From Piliocolobus tephrosceles (lineage: Eukaryota; Chordata; Mammalia; Primates; Cercopithecidae): 64,000 nucleotides of DNA. Within the stretch, counting starts at the first letter, position 1; each line of letters begins with the position of its first letter. Below the pieces are notes generated by a model. It did not search any database. It saw only the letters and a list, made by a program, of their open reading frames with translations, and was not told the origin of the DNA. The translations under genes were made by a program, and so were the position numbers. Positions 37,264-48,669 of this stretch are shown here, piece by piece. The DNA is taken from NCBI RefSeq assembly GCF_002776525.5, contig NC_045436.1, positions 157,788,666-157,852,665 on the forward strand, written 5' to 3'.

Positions 37264-37642
37264 AGAACAGTAGATTGTTCATGCCTGTAATTCCAGCACT
37301 TTGGGAGACTAAAGCAAGAGGATCGCTTGAGCCCAGGTGTTCAAGACCAGCCTGGGCAACATAGTGAGACTGTATCTTGACAAAAAGTATGAAAATTAGT
37401 CAGGCATGGTGGTGCACACCTGTAGTCCCAGCTACTCAGGAGGCTGAGGCAGGAAGATAATATGCAAACAAGGCCCTGCCTTCCCTTCCCTTCCCTGTCT
37501 TGTCTTTTTTCTTCTCTCCTCTCCTCTCCTCTTCTCTTTCCGTTTTTTCTTTTTCAGGGTCTTGCTGTGTCACCCAGTCAGGAGTGCAGTGGCAGGACCA
37601 AGGCTACTGTAGTCTCAACATGCTGTGCCTTGTTTGCATATT
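37264..37642 (+). mobile_element. AluJ-like element with inverted right arm
   Basis: 37268-37458 is a sense Alu (GCCTGTAATTCCAGCACTTT to GGAGGCTGAGGCAGGAAGAT) with the AluJ-type GCCTGGGCAACATAGTGAGA. The remaining right-arm end (AGTGCAGTGGCAGGACCAAG as read on +) and a degenerate purine tail appear in reverse orientation at 37475-37626. A perfect 16-bp inverted repeat, AATATGCAAACAAGGC at 37459-37474 and its complement at 37627-37642, brackets the inverted block. The pyrimidine tract 37480-37550 is the inverted A-rich tail. Confidence 0.85.
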
Positions 37643-37971
37643 TGTTTTTAATAGAGTAAATATATGAATGTGTTAAAACCTAAGACTGGTAAATATGTTC
37701 TCTATTCAGATTTTAGCATTAGAATGGTACAACTGGACACAAGAAAGAGTAAATATCTTTTGGAATTAAAACTAAAGAATGCATAATGTTTAGCAAAATT
37801 AAACTATAAAAATTAAGTTTTAGGTATCACTCTACTATGTTTAGCGTAATTAACTCTTATTTTCAACAAAGTGTTTTCTTAGAATAAAATCATGACTTTT
37901 TTGAATGTTCACTGAAGTTGAATAGTCCAGTGTCTTATACCCACATATACATCTCTCATTCCATCCAATGT

Positions 37972-37997
37972 GCACACACACACACACACACACACAA
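37972..37997 (+). repeat. (CA)13 microsatellite
   Basis: Pure CA run of about 26 bp. Confidence 0.97.
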
Positions 37998-38496
37998 ACA
38001 TCTGTGTTAGAAGGTAATACTTAAACACAATTTTTAAAAATTTGTATATCAAAATGTTAAGATATTAAATAAACAGATTATCACTTCTGTTATTATAAAC
38101 TAATTATACATGGCTAAGTCATGATTATTGGCCATCAAGTTCAAGTTGAATAAGCTGATCAATTTGCAAACATGTTGGGAAGTGAAGAGCATTCTATCTT
38201 CTTTTTAATGTTGTCCTGAGATTATAGCTTTAGTTACCTAGTGCGGGTGTTTTAAAAAGCAGAAGTGATTAAGAAACATCACTTCCAACCAAGATATGTG
38301 GGGACGTAATATCTTCCACTGAAATTCTGTAGTCTGGGGGCATTGTCAGATATATACAAAATGAAGATTGAAAATTTATCTATGAACCCTGCCAAGTTTT
38401 TCAATAAATATATAAAGTAATTTAAAGTTGCAGAAGTAGTTATTTGTGTGCTAGCCTTATTGTGTGGTAGAACTCCAAAAATCTCGAAAGTATTTC

Positions 38497-38546
38497 TTTT
38501 TTTTTTTTTTTTTTTTTTTGAGGCGGAGTCTCACTCTGTCGCCCAG
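38497..38546 (-). mobile_element. Extremely 5'-truncated Alu
   Basis: 23 T followed by GAGGCGGAGTCTCACTCTGT and CGCCCAG, then unrelated sequence. Only about 27 bp of the Alu 3' end plus its tail survive, so reverse transcription stopped very early or a deletion removed the rest. Confidence 0.9.
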
Positions 38547-39269
38547 ACTTAGATTGAATTTAGAAGTGTATCTCTGAATTAGACATTTCCAAAGCCACAA
38601 AAATAATCTATTTATCTTAGAGTAGATGATACACTTTCCTGATCTCTGCCTTAGAGAAAAAATATTAATAAACATGTTTCAGATAGGCAGACCCTAGAAT
38701 TAGGAGTTAGAAAGTGTTAACATACAATACGCCTGTATTATAAAATTTTTAAAGACAAAAATAGCAATTTGGTATATATCTAATTTCTTCTAATAATGAC
38801 AATCTTTGTTTATTTTTGCTCATTTGAAATATTTCTTTCAAATGCCTTTTCTCTTTTAGACATTACGTAAGGCATGGGTAATAAATTGCTTTAGTATGAT
38901 GAGTATTCCCAAAAGTAAACAATGGTAATTTATTAAAATGAACAGCACAAAGAAAATGCATATGGAATGTGTAGGAGTTCACAGGAAAGGCATGTTGACC
39001 GTCCTGGAAGGTGGAGGGAAGCTTTTGATGAAATAACATAAAATAATTCATAAAAAATAGACTACTCTGTAAAAGAAAAGGAAGTGACCCATGGAAAGAA
39101 AAAAAAAAACATTAAAAGGTCACTGGAATTGAAAAGCTGAAGTAACAAATGCAGTCATGTGTGACTATACAGATCATGCTTGTATGGAGGGATGCAGTGT
39201 TGGAGCAGTTGAAATGAAAAAGAGGAAGACAAAACAGATGTAGTAGAGAGGCTCCATTTCTTCATATGC

Positions 39270-40270
39270 TATGATTTTTAATTTAAAAAAATTATTTTTA
39301 AATTCGTATTTACTAATATTTACCTTTTTGGGTGTACAGTTCTATGAAATTTGACAAAGGCATAGTCATAACCCCTACAACAAGCAAGATATAGAACAGT
39401 TTGATCACCTTCCAAAATGTTCTCATGCTGTTTTTTTGGAGTCAGTCCTGCCTCTCACCTTCAAACTCTTGCAAACTGGTAATCATTATAATTTTGCTTT
39501 TTCCAGAATGTCATTTAATTGGTAATAAAGACAATTCTGCCTTTTGGATCTGACTTCTGTCATTCAGCATAATGCAATTGAGATTCATTTACATTTGCTT
39601 TTGTATAAGCAGTTAATTATGTTTTACTGTTAAGTAGTATTTCATTGTATGGTTATACTACAATCTGTTCATCCATTTACCAATTAAAGTGCATTTAGAT
39701 TATTTCCATTGTGGAACAATTATGAATAAAGTTGCCATAAACATTCCTGTATGGGTTTTTGTGTGACTATGTATTTTTATTTCTTTTGCGTAAATACATA
39801 GCAGTGAGATTGCTGGGTAATAATAATAAATGTATGTTTATAAGAAACTGCCCAACTGTTTTTTTAAGTTGAGCTATTTGCCTGCCTACATGAAATGAAT
39901 AAGAACACCAGGTATTCTGTGCCCTTACTATTACCTGTTATTGTCAGGCTTTTTTTTATGTTAGCCATTCTAATGGGTGTATATTGATATCTACTTAGGA
40001 TTTCAATTTACATTTCCTTAATGACTAAAGACATTGAACGTATTTTAATGTGCTATTTGCCATCTTTATATCGTCTTTGAAAAAATATCTGTTCATATTC
40101 TTTGTGCTTTTTATAAAATAAGCTGTCTGTTTTTACGTTGTTTTCAGATTTCTTTATGTTTTCTGAATACAAATCTTTTATCAGACATATGATTTACAAG
40201 TATCTTAATCTGTCGCTTTCTATTTTATTCTGTCTTTTAGAGAACAGAAGTTTTTAGTTTAATTGTTTTC
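39270..40270 (-). mobile_element. Old L1M fragment, antisense (3' UTR and ORF2 end)
   Basis: Antisense landmarks: TGTACAGTTCTATGAAATTT, AGCAAGATATAGAACAGTTT, ATTGTATGGTTATACTACAA, GAATAAAGTTGCCATAAAC, TAAGAAACTGCCCAACTGTT and TTATCAGACATATGATTTAC. The order fits the 3' UTR then the 3' end of ORF2 of an L1MC/MD/ME-type element. No open frame. Confidence 0.8.
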
Positions 40271-40274
40271 TTTT

Positions 40275-40660
40275 TAATTTTGGTAAAATACACGTAACAT
40301 CATATAACTTCCTAACACATTTTAAGTGTACAGTACAGTACCGTTAACTAAATGTATGTTGTTATACAATGTTCTAGATGTCTAGAACTTTTTATCTTGT
40401 ATAATTGAAGCTGTATACCCATTGAATAGCAACTATTCCATTTCTCCTTCCATTCAGCCCCTGGCAAGTCTACTTTCTGTGTCTATAAATTTGACTACTT
40501 CAGACATTTCATACAAGTAGAATCATGCGTCATATGTCCTTCTGTGACAGGCTTATTTTACTTGACATAGTGAGATAAGTATTTGTCCTCAAGATTTTTC
40601 CATGTATTATTGACATGATTTACTTCTTTTCTGAGCCTGAACATTTTACTGTATGTGTGT
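40275..40660 (-). mobile_element. Second L1M 3' UTR fragment, antisense
   Basis: GGTAAAATACACGTAACATC, CATTTTAAGTGTACAGTACA, CAGCCCCTGGCAAGTCTACT, TAAATTTGACTACTTCAGAC and CAGGCTTATTTTACTTGACA are antisense L1M 3' UTR blocks distinct from the preceding piece. It is a separate element or part of a composite, and ends at a TATG/TACA-rich microsatellite. Confidence 0.75.
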
Positions 40661-40790
40661 GTTGTGTAAAGACATGTACTATGTATGTATGCTATGTACA
40701 CATATGTATACATGCTCTGTACATATATACACACATATAACGTTAAAATGCCATATATACACACATATATATACACATATATATATTTTA
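40650..40790. repeat. TATG/ACATA complex microsatellite
   Basis: Mixed GTATGTATG, TACACATA and ATATATAC units. The small Tyr/Ile-rich reading frames here on both strands are translations of this tract. Confidence 0.85.
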
Positions 40791-40869
40791 TTTTTGATTT
40801 GACAAAAATTTTATATTTTATATTTACTGTGCATTTTAAAATACCTCTGCATTTTAATCTACACCTTTA

Positions 40870-43440
40870 TTTTTAAAATTTGTTTTTAATTGACAAAAAT
40901 TGTATATTTATTGTGTAGATGATATTTGGTATATATATACATTGTGAAAAGAGCAAATCAAGCTAATTAACGTATTCATGCTTCACGTGGTTTTTGTGAA
41001 AACACTTAAAATCTGCTCTCTAAGCAACTTAAGAACATGCAATCCTTTGTTATTAACTATAACCACCACGTCGTACAATACGTCTCGAGAACTTATCCCG
41101 CCTGTCTAACTGAAACTTTGTACCCTTTGACCAACATCTCCCATTTCCCATCAGCTCCCCATCAGGCCTTGGTTACCACCATTCTTTTCTCTGCTCTGGT
41201 AAGTTCAACTGTTAAAAATTCTGCATGTAAGTGAGATCATGCAGTATTTATCTTTATGTATCCGATCTATTTTATTTACCATAATGCTCTACAGGTTATC
41301 CATGTTGTCACAAAATGACTGGATTACCTTCATTTTTAATGCAGAATAGTATTCCATTGTGTATATATACCACATTTTCTGGATGGATTTATTCGTGGAT
41401 GGGCACTTTGGTTGATTTCATATGTTGGCTATTTTTAATACTGCTTCAATAAACAGTGAAAATATTTTTTAACATATTAATTTTCTTTCTTTTGGATATA
41501 TAACCAGAAGTACAATTGCTGGGTCTTGTGGTAGATCTATTTTTAGTTTTCTGAGGAAACTTCACACTGTTTTCCATAGTGGCTAAACTAATTTACATTT
41601 CTACAAATGATGTACAGGGTTTCCTTTTCTCATATCCTTGCCAACATTTGTTGCATTTTGTCTTTTTTATGATAGTCATTCTAACAGGTGTGAGATGAAA
41701 TCTTCTTGTGTTTTAATTTGCATTTCCTTGACGATTACTGATGTCGAGCATTTTTCTCTGTATTTTCTTCTAGGAGTTTTATAGTGTCCGGTCTATGTTT
41801 AAGTCATTAATCCATTTTAAGTTAATTTCTGTGGTGGTGCAAGATAATGGTTTGATTTCATTATTTTGCATGTGGATAATCATTTTTCCCAATAGCATTT
41901 GTTGAAGAGCCTGTCCTTTCTCCATTGTGTAGTCCATCTATGCATAGATTTAATTCTGGGATCTCTATTTTGTTCCATTGATCTACCATACTGTCTTGAT
42001 TACTTTAGCTTTAAAATATATTTTGAAGTCAGAAAGTGTGAGACATTCATCATTTTTCTTCTTCAACATTGTTTTGGGAACGTGGAGTCTTTTATGGTTC
42101 CATTTCAATTTTAGATTTGGGTTTTTTTCCTGCAAAATTGGGATTTTAATAGGGTTTGCATTGAATATGCAGATTGCTTTGGGTAGGGTAGACATTTTAA
42201 AAATATGAAGTACTCAATCTGTGAACACAAGATGTCTTTGCATATATTTGTGTTTATAATTTCTTTCAGAAATGTTTTATAGATTTTAGTGTACATCCTT
42301 TGCCTCCTTGGATAAGCTTATTCCTAAGCTTTTTACACTTTTTTATTTTAATTGGGATTGTTTTCTTAATTTCCTTGTTGGCTTTGCATTGCTAGTATAT
42401 AGAAATGCTACTTATTTTGTATGTTGATTTTATATTCTGCAACTTTTAAAATTCATTTTATCAGTTCCAACCTTTTCTGTGGAATCCTTAAGGTTTTATA
42501 CATAAGAGATCATGTCATCTGGGAACAGACTATTTTATTTCTTCCTTTTTGATTTGAAGATCTTTCATTTCTTTTCCTAATCTAACTGTTATAACTAATA
42601 TTTCCAGTATTATGGAAATTTTAAGACTGGGCATTTATCTGTTTCTTCTCTTAGAGGAAGAACTTTCAGTCTTTTACTGTTTAGTAGTCTGTTAACTGTG
42701 GGCTCTCCATATATGGGCTTTACTGTGTTGAGATCATTTCCTTTAATCTCTAGTTCACTGAGTGTTTTTATTATAAAAGTACCTGTATGTTGCCAAATGC
42801 TTTTGTCTCATATATTGATATGATGATTTGATTTTGTATCATTTGTTCTAATGTGGCATATTTATTGATTTGCATATGTTGAATCATTTTTGCAACCCAG
42901 GGAGAAATCCCACTTGATGATGATATATGATCCTATTCAGTTTGCTAGTATTTCATTGAGAATTTTTGTGTCGATATTAAACGGAGACATTAGCCAGTAG
43001 TTTCCTTTTCTGGTAGTGTCTTTGCCTGGCTTTGATATCAGGGTAATCAGGGCAATGCTGGCCTCATAAATGTGTTCCGAAGTATCTCCTCTTTAATATT
43101 TTGAAAGAGTTTGCGAAGGATTGGGGTTAATTCATTTTTTTTAAATGTTGGTGGAATTCTTCAGTGAAGCCATCTGGTTCTGGGCTTTTCTTTGATGGGA
43201 GATTTTTGATACAAATTAAATCTCTTTAATCCCTTCACAGGTCTGTGCAAATTTTCTATTTCTTCCTGATTCAGTAAGTTGTATGTTTCTAGGAATTTAT
43301 CTGTTTCTTCGAGGTCATCAATTTTTTCAGTGTATAGTTTTTCATAATAGTCTCTTATAATCCTTTTGATTTCTGTGGCATCAGCTGTAGTTGGCATCAT
43401 CTTTCATTTCTGAAACTTACTGTTGTCACCCTTCTTTGTT
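40870..43440 (-). mobile_element. L1 (L1MA/L1MB-like), antisense, 5'-truncated
   Basis: The 3' UTR at about 40870-41200 (AATCAAGCTAATTAACGTAT, CTAACTGAAACTTTGTACCC) continues into antisense ORF2 (ATAATGCTCTACAGGTTATC, AATAGTATTCCATTGTGTAT). A deletion near 41760 joins TCGAGCATTTTTCTCTG to an upstream ORF2 block. The RT and upstream ORF2 region continues to about 43440 (GCCATCTGGTTCTGGGCTTT at 43168). A 79-codon frame at 43400-43161 is an ORF2 remnant. Many indels; inactive. Confidence 0.85.
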
Positions 43441-43633
43441 ACATATTATTAAAATGGAGAGCTGTTGAAAGAATTCAGGACAAGGAATCAAATGCTTAAT
43501 GTTTATATGTGTGCTGGCTTGCAAATGTATATATAATTAATGAGATGATTGTCATACTAGGCCTCAGATTTGTAAATATCTCATAATACATTCTCGTGAA
43601 GCTTAGGCAAATCCATTGTAAAGATTTATCCAT

Positions 43634-43895
43634 TCTAAGGATAATGGCTTCCAGTTCCATCTTAGAGCACACAGACATATGGCGGAGAACAACACACACT
43701 GGGGCTTGTGGGAGGTTGGGGATTGGGAGGAGGGAGAACATCAGAAAGAACAGCTAATGGATGCTGGGCTCAATGCCTAGGTGATGGGATGATCTGTGCA
43801 GCAAAACATCACGGCACACGTTTTCATGTGTAACAAACCTGCACATCCTGCACATGTACTCCTGAACTTAAAAGTTGGAAATTAAAAAAATATAT
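43634..43895 (+). mobile_element. Short L1 3' end with tiny inverted 5' segment
   Basis: 43634-43663 reads antisense L1 (AGGATAATGGCTTCCAGTTC). From about 43664 the strand switches to sense (CACACAGACATATGGCGGAG, CACACACTGGGGCTTGTGG, TGTAACAAACCTGCACATC) and ends CTTAAAAGTTGGAAATTAAA with a TA-rich tail. The two parts are close neighbours in ORF2/3' UTR order, so this looks like twin priming with only about 30 bp inverted. Confidence 0.7.
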
Positions 43896-44166
43896 ATATA
43901 TATATTCAGTCTAAGCTTCCATTTCCTCATAAATCGAATAGGAATGCTAACTGAATTTACCTCACAGAGTTTGTGGGTGTGTTTTTAAAGAAATAATGCC
44001 TATAAAGCACTTAACATAGCGCTTGGCACATAAAATATACTCCATACATATTAGCGGCCATAATTATATTTCTAAGGAACTCTTTAGTAAAAGGTAGGAT
44101 TATGTAAGGTTTTCTGACAGTCTTTTTACTATATTGGCTTTTATACAATTTACAGCTCTGAATTTT

Positions 44167-44498
44167 CTTTTTTTTTTTCTTCTTCTTTTCTTTTCTTTTT
44201 CTTTTTTCTTTTTTTTGAGACAGTGTCTCACTCTGTCACCCAGGGTGGAGTGCAGTAGGGTGATCTTGGCTCACTGCAATCTCTGTCTCCCAGATTCAAG
44301 CGATTCTCTTACCTCAACCTGCCAGAGTAGCTGGGACTACAGGAGCGTACCACCATGCCCAGCTAATTTTTTGTGTTTTTAGCAGAGACGAGGTTTCACA
44401 GGGTTAACCAGGATGGTTTCTATCTTCTGACATCGTGATCCACCAGCCTCAGTCTACCAAAGTGATGAAATTATAGGCTTGAGCCACCGCACTCGGCC
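44167..44498 (-). mobile_element. Alu (AluS-like), antisense, with TSD
   Basis: A degenerate T/C-rich tail (44167-44216) precedes an antisense full dimer ending GCACTCGGCC at 44498. Flanked by imperfect 14-bp duplications, CAGCTCTGAATTTT (44153-44166) and CAGCCCTGAACTTT (44499-44512). The 5' end reads GGCTTGAGCC on +, i.e. CTCAAGCC. Confidence 0.95.
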
Positions 44499-44512
44499 CA
44501 GCCCTGAACTTT

Positions 44513-46021
44513 TTTTCCAACTTTAGACCAACTTTCGATTTTATATTTGCTCTTTACATCTTTAATTAATAAAACTTCAGGCTATTTTACTTCCATTGAC
44601 GATGTCTATAAACCCTGATTGTCAATTACCATGACAAGAAAAACTGCCATATATGATTTACATATAGTCATAATATTATGTTATTATTTAAATCACTTAC
44701 AGAAATTCTGAAGAGGAAAGGATTGAGAACAGAAATTTCAAGAAAGGAATTGTGTAATGTCTCAAGGCTGACATTTCCACATACTATTAAGATTTTGTCC
44801 CTCAGTTCCAAATTTAGTCTCATTCTTCAATCCAGTGTGTGTGTGTATATGTGTACACCTGTGTGCAACTAGGGCCGGAACTCTAAAAATTACCCTTCTC
44901 CTTTGTCAGATAGTGTCCTGTTAAGTCTGGCCCATAGAATGAGCTAAAGACTATTGGAATTCAGGAGGATATGAAATAATTGTTTCTGTTTTCCTGAATT
45001 CTGTGTTATCCTATCGACTTTCATGTGGTCAGTAGCAATTGGGTTTCATTGGAACCAAAACTTTCATTCAACACCTCAGAACTTGCCTCCTTGTGTCTCC
45101 CCTGAGATGCCAGCACCAGCCATTGTCCCTTTCTCCTCAGTTTTAGCATTACAACGTTCCTTTTTCTTGTTTCTAAAATACCAACATCTGTTTGGCAGCA
45201 ACACCTCAAAGATCTGGTGCCCACATCCACAGGGTCCTTTTTCAAACTTCTCATTTCTAATAACTCTAACATGTCCACTTGTTCTTCATTCCTGGGGGAG
45301 TTAACTACTTTCTGATAACAACCTTGGGAATGTAAGAAGTCAAGGTTCACTTTTTGCATTTTAATTTTTCTAATACTCATTCACACAGTTTCTTACGTTA
45401 CATTATTTCTCCTGAAATAATTCCCGAGTCCTCATATTTCCCATGATACCAATTATTTACCTCCCATTCATTTCTCTCCTCTCTTATCTGGATCTCCTTT
45501 ATCCCATTCTCACTTAATCATCTTTAGTGCCTGTTTCTAGTTCCAGTTCCATGAGCTCCCCCTCCACCCTGTAACCCCCTTTCAAGGACCACCTCCAGCA
45601 TTTATTTCTATCCTCCTGCTTTTCCTCCTAAAATCTTTCCAACATATCAGTTCTCATTTGTGCGCCTCTTTCTCCAGAAGAACACATCTCTCAGTCTACA
45701 GGGCTATTTTTCTCCACTTGATATTCTTAACCCATCACTGGACATTGGACCAAGTTCTAAAACCACAAAGACTACAGAAAAAAGCCTGTGCCTTGGGCTG
45801 ATGAAGAAGCAAATAGATTTAAAAAGATGCCATCCTTAAGAGTAGAAGCAAAATGAGTTCATCTCAGAGTCCTGACTTCCCACTGCCTCCTTTGATATCT
45901 TTCTTCATAGGTTAACAACTGTCACATCCAAATATTAACTCACAAACCAAACAAACAAACAAACAACGAAACAAACAAACTTAACTTCAGACAGTATTCT
46001 TACAGAAAACAAGGGTTTCTC
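44513..46021. other. Unassigned, pyrimidine-rich DNA
   Basis: No gene recognised. Reading frames of 119 codons (-, 45380-45021) and 93 codons (+, 45023-45304) overlap on opposite strands and match nothing I know. 45390-45720 is C/T-rich. An (AAAC)n lies at 45948-45980 and a short (GT)n near 44836-44850. Confidence 0.45.
45948..45980 (+). repeat. (AAAC)n microsatellite
   Basis: Seven to eight CAAA units with one AACGAAAC interruption. Confidence 0.95.
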
Positions 46022-46424
46022 TGTGAAATAATTTGGATGTTTGTCCCCCCAAATATGGTGTTGAAATGTAATTCCCAGTGTTGGAGGTGAGGCCTGGTGG
46101 GAGGTGTTTGGATCATGGTTGCAGATCCCCCATCAATGACCTAGCACCAGGGATGATTCTGATAATTCACGGAAGTTCTGGTTGTTTAGAAGAGTGTGGC
46201 CCCATCCTCCACCTCTCTCTTGCTCCTGATCCCACCATATAATACACTGGCTCTCCCTCTGTGTTTTGCCATGATTGTAAGCTTGCTGATGCTCTCACCA
46301 GAAGCAGATGCTAGTACCATTCTTTCTACACAGCATGTAGAATAGTGACTCAATTAAAACTTTTCTCTTTATAAATAACCCAGTCTCAGGTATTCCTGTA
46401 TACCAACACACAGATGGACACCGT
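46022..46424 (+). mobile_element. MSTB-like MaLR solo LTR
   Basis: In order: AATTTGGATGTTTGTCCCCC, GAGGCCTGGTGGGAGGTGTT, TGGTTGTTTAGAAGAGTGTG, TGCCATGATTGTAAGCTTGC, CTCACCAGAAGCAGATGC and AATAACCCAGTCTCAGGTAT. This is the full layout of an MSTB-type LTR. No internal sequence follows. Confidence 0.85.
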
Positions 46425-47240
46425 GCTACTCTCTTAGGTATGTTTTTACCCCATCATCCTTGTAATTGAATACCTGAAATTTCTTCTTTACTTCAATCCT
46501 TGTTCCCACTTTTCTGTCTGAGCTGTACTCTCTTCTTTTCAATATGTCTGCCAGATACCTCAGTACTGAGTGTCTGTTACCTGCTGCCTTTATTTACTGA
46601 AGGTTCTTGTACTTGATTCCTTGGGGACTCTCATGGATTCCTTTCTCTAACTGTCTCTGGCATTTTAAAAGTCTACCCTCTGAAATCTGACTGCAGTTCT
46701 TTCTCTTCAAAGGCATATTTTTTCTTCTCTTTTATCCCCATCTTTTCTACTCCATCTTACCAGCAAGTTACCTTTTGAAATTCTTTATATAATTAAAAAC
46801 AAATGTGAGTTTATTTAAGTAAAAACCTAAGAAAATAAGAATACATGTGATTTGCAAACATAACAAAAATGATGAGAGCATCATGCACTAATGTTTTCTA
46901 AAACATTTCTGAGCTCCCAGTTGAGCAGCTGTATTTAAAAAAAAGATAAATCTCCTTGTTCTTAGAAAATTTTTGTTGGCTCTAAGTAATCATTATTTCC
47001 TGATTTACCTGAATCACCACATCAATAGTTCATTTATTCTCTTTGGGAAAGATGTACATTTTACCAACTGACATTTTGAAAAAAAGGTTACAATTCTCTG
47101 TATAAAAAATATCTGAAAAATATTTATTAATTGCCAGTCTTTTGGAACATGGTGCATTATTTACCACTTCTGAAAACTTACTGACAGCCACTTAGTGCTC
47201 TCATGTACAAAGTATCGGAGTTCCCTGGAAGGAAAATCCT
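46425..47240. other. Unassigned DNA
   Basis: About 0.8 kb with no recognisable gene or repeat; C/T-rich in the first half. Confidence 0.45.
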
Positions 47241-47253
47241 AGAGACCAAGAGA

Positions 47254-47643
47254 AGTATTTGTGATTTTTTTTTTTTGCATTTATGTACAATTTTGTTTTA
47301 TATATTTTTACAACTTTATTTTAGAATCAGGAGATATACGACCAGGTATTTTACAAAGGTATATTGCGGTGATGCTGAAGTTTAAGTTATGACTGAACCC
47401 ATCACCTAGGTAGTAAGCATAGTACCCAATAGGTAGCTTGTCAGCCCTTTCCCTGCTCTCTCTCTCTCTTTCTCATATTTATGACCGTGGGTACCCTGTG
47501 TTTAGTACCCACTTATAAGTGAGAACATGCAGTATTTAATTTTCCTTTGCTGTATTAGTTTGCTTAGGATAATGGCCTCCAGCTACATCCACGTTGCTGA
47601 AAAGGACATGATTTCATTTTTCATGGCTGCACAAGTAGTCCAC

Positions 47644-47678
<35 letters not shown>

Positions 47679-48657
47679 TTTCTCTATTCAATCCACCAGT
47701 GATAGGCACCTGGCTTCATTTTATGTTATTGTTATTGTGAATAGTGAAGCAGTGAACATATGGACGTATGTATCCTTTCAATAGAATGATATATTTTACT
47801 TTGGGTATATGCCGAGTAATAGAATTGTTGGATTGAATGGTAGTTCAACTCAATTCTTTGAGAAATTTTCCAACTGCTCACCACAGAGGTTGGACTAATT
47901 TACCTTCCCAGCAACAGTGTATCAGTGTCCCCTTTTCCCTGCATCCTCACCAGTATCTGTTATTTTTTGACTTTTTCACAAAAGCTATTCTGGCTGGTGT
48001 GAGATACTATCTCATGGTAGTTTTGATGTGCATGTCTCTGATGATTGAGGATGATGAACATTTTTCCATATGTTTGTTGGCTGTTTGTATGTCTTCTTTT
48101 GAGATGTGTCTATTCATGTCCTTTGCCCACTTGTTAATGAGGCAGTTTGACTTTGCCTGTTGGTTGGTTAAAGTTCTTTACACATTCTGTATGTTAGACC
48201 TTTGTCAGATGCATAATTTGTGAATATTTTCTCCCATTCTGTAGGTTGTCTGTTTACTTCCTTGACTGTTTCTCTTGGTGTGCAGAAGCCCTTTCATTTA
48301 ACTAGGTCCCACTTACTAATTTTTGTTTTTGTTGCAATGCTTTGGAGGACTTAGCCATAAATTCTTTTCCAAGATTGATACTGAGAACAGTATTTTATGG
48401 GTTTTCTTCTAGGATTTTTATATTTTGAGGTCGTATATTTAAGTGTGTAATCCATCTTGAGTTAGTTTTTGTGTACAGTGATAGAAGGGTCCATTTTCTT
48501 TCTTCTGCATATGGATGGCCTGTTATCCTAGCACCGTTTATTTAATATGGAGTTTATTATTCTTTGCTTATCTATGTCAAGTTTGTTAAAAATCAAATGA
48601 TTGTAGGTATGCAGTTTTATTCCTGGGCTCTCTATTCTGTTCCATTAATCTATGTGT
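47254..48657 (-). mobile_element. 5'-truncated L1 (L1PB/L1MA-like), antisense, with 12-bp TSD
   Basis: The antisense 3' UTR (ACAACTTTATTTTAGAATCA, GTGATGCTGAAGTTTAAGTT, AGTACCCAATAGGTAGCTTG) leads into antisense ORF2 3' sequence to about 48655. A perfect direct repeat GAGACCAAGAGA flanks it (47242-47253 and 48658-48669), the target-site duplication. Between the left repeat and the L1 tail are AGTATTTGTGA, a T-run (47265-47276) and GCATTTATGTACAATTTTG, an odd extended tail. A (TG)15 at 47645-47674 has expanded in the ORF2 region, and a 128-codon frame on + is antisense noise. Confidence 0.88.
47645..47674 (+). repeat. (TG)15 microsatellite inside L1
   Basis: Pure TG run at the position where L1 normally has a short GTGTATATA motif. 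Confidence 0.97.
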
Positions 48658-48669
48658 GAGACCAAGAGA

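Larger units (their letters stand above)
37643..39265. other. Mostly unassigned DNA
   Basis: Apart from a (CA)n and a tiny Alu fragment listed separately, nothing recognisable as gene or repeat. Confidence 0.5.

Noticed and set aside
45021..45380. 119-codon antisense frame and overlapping 93-codon sense frame as a possible small gene
   Set aside because: No homology recognised, no splice or promoter context, and both strands are open in the same C/T-rich stretch.
47837..48223. 128-codon sense frame rich in hydrophobic residues, resembling a membrane protein
   Set aside because: It is the antisense strand of L1 ORF2.
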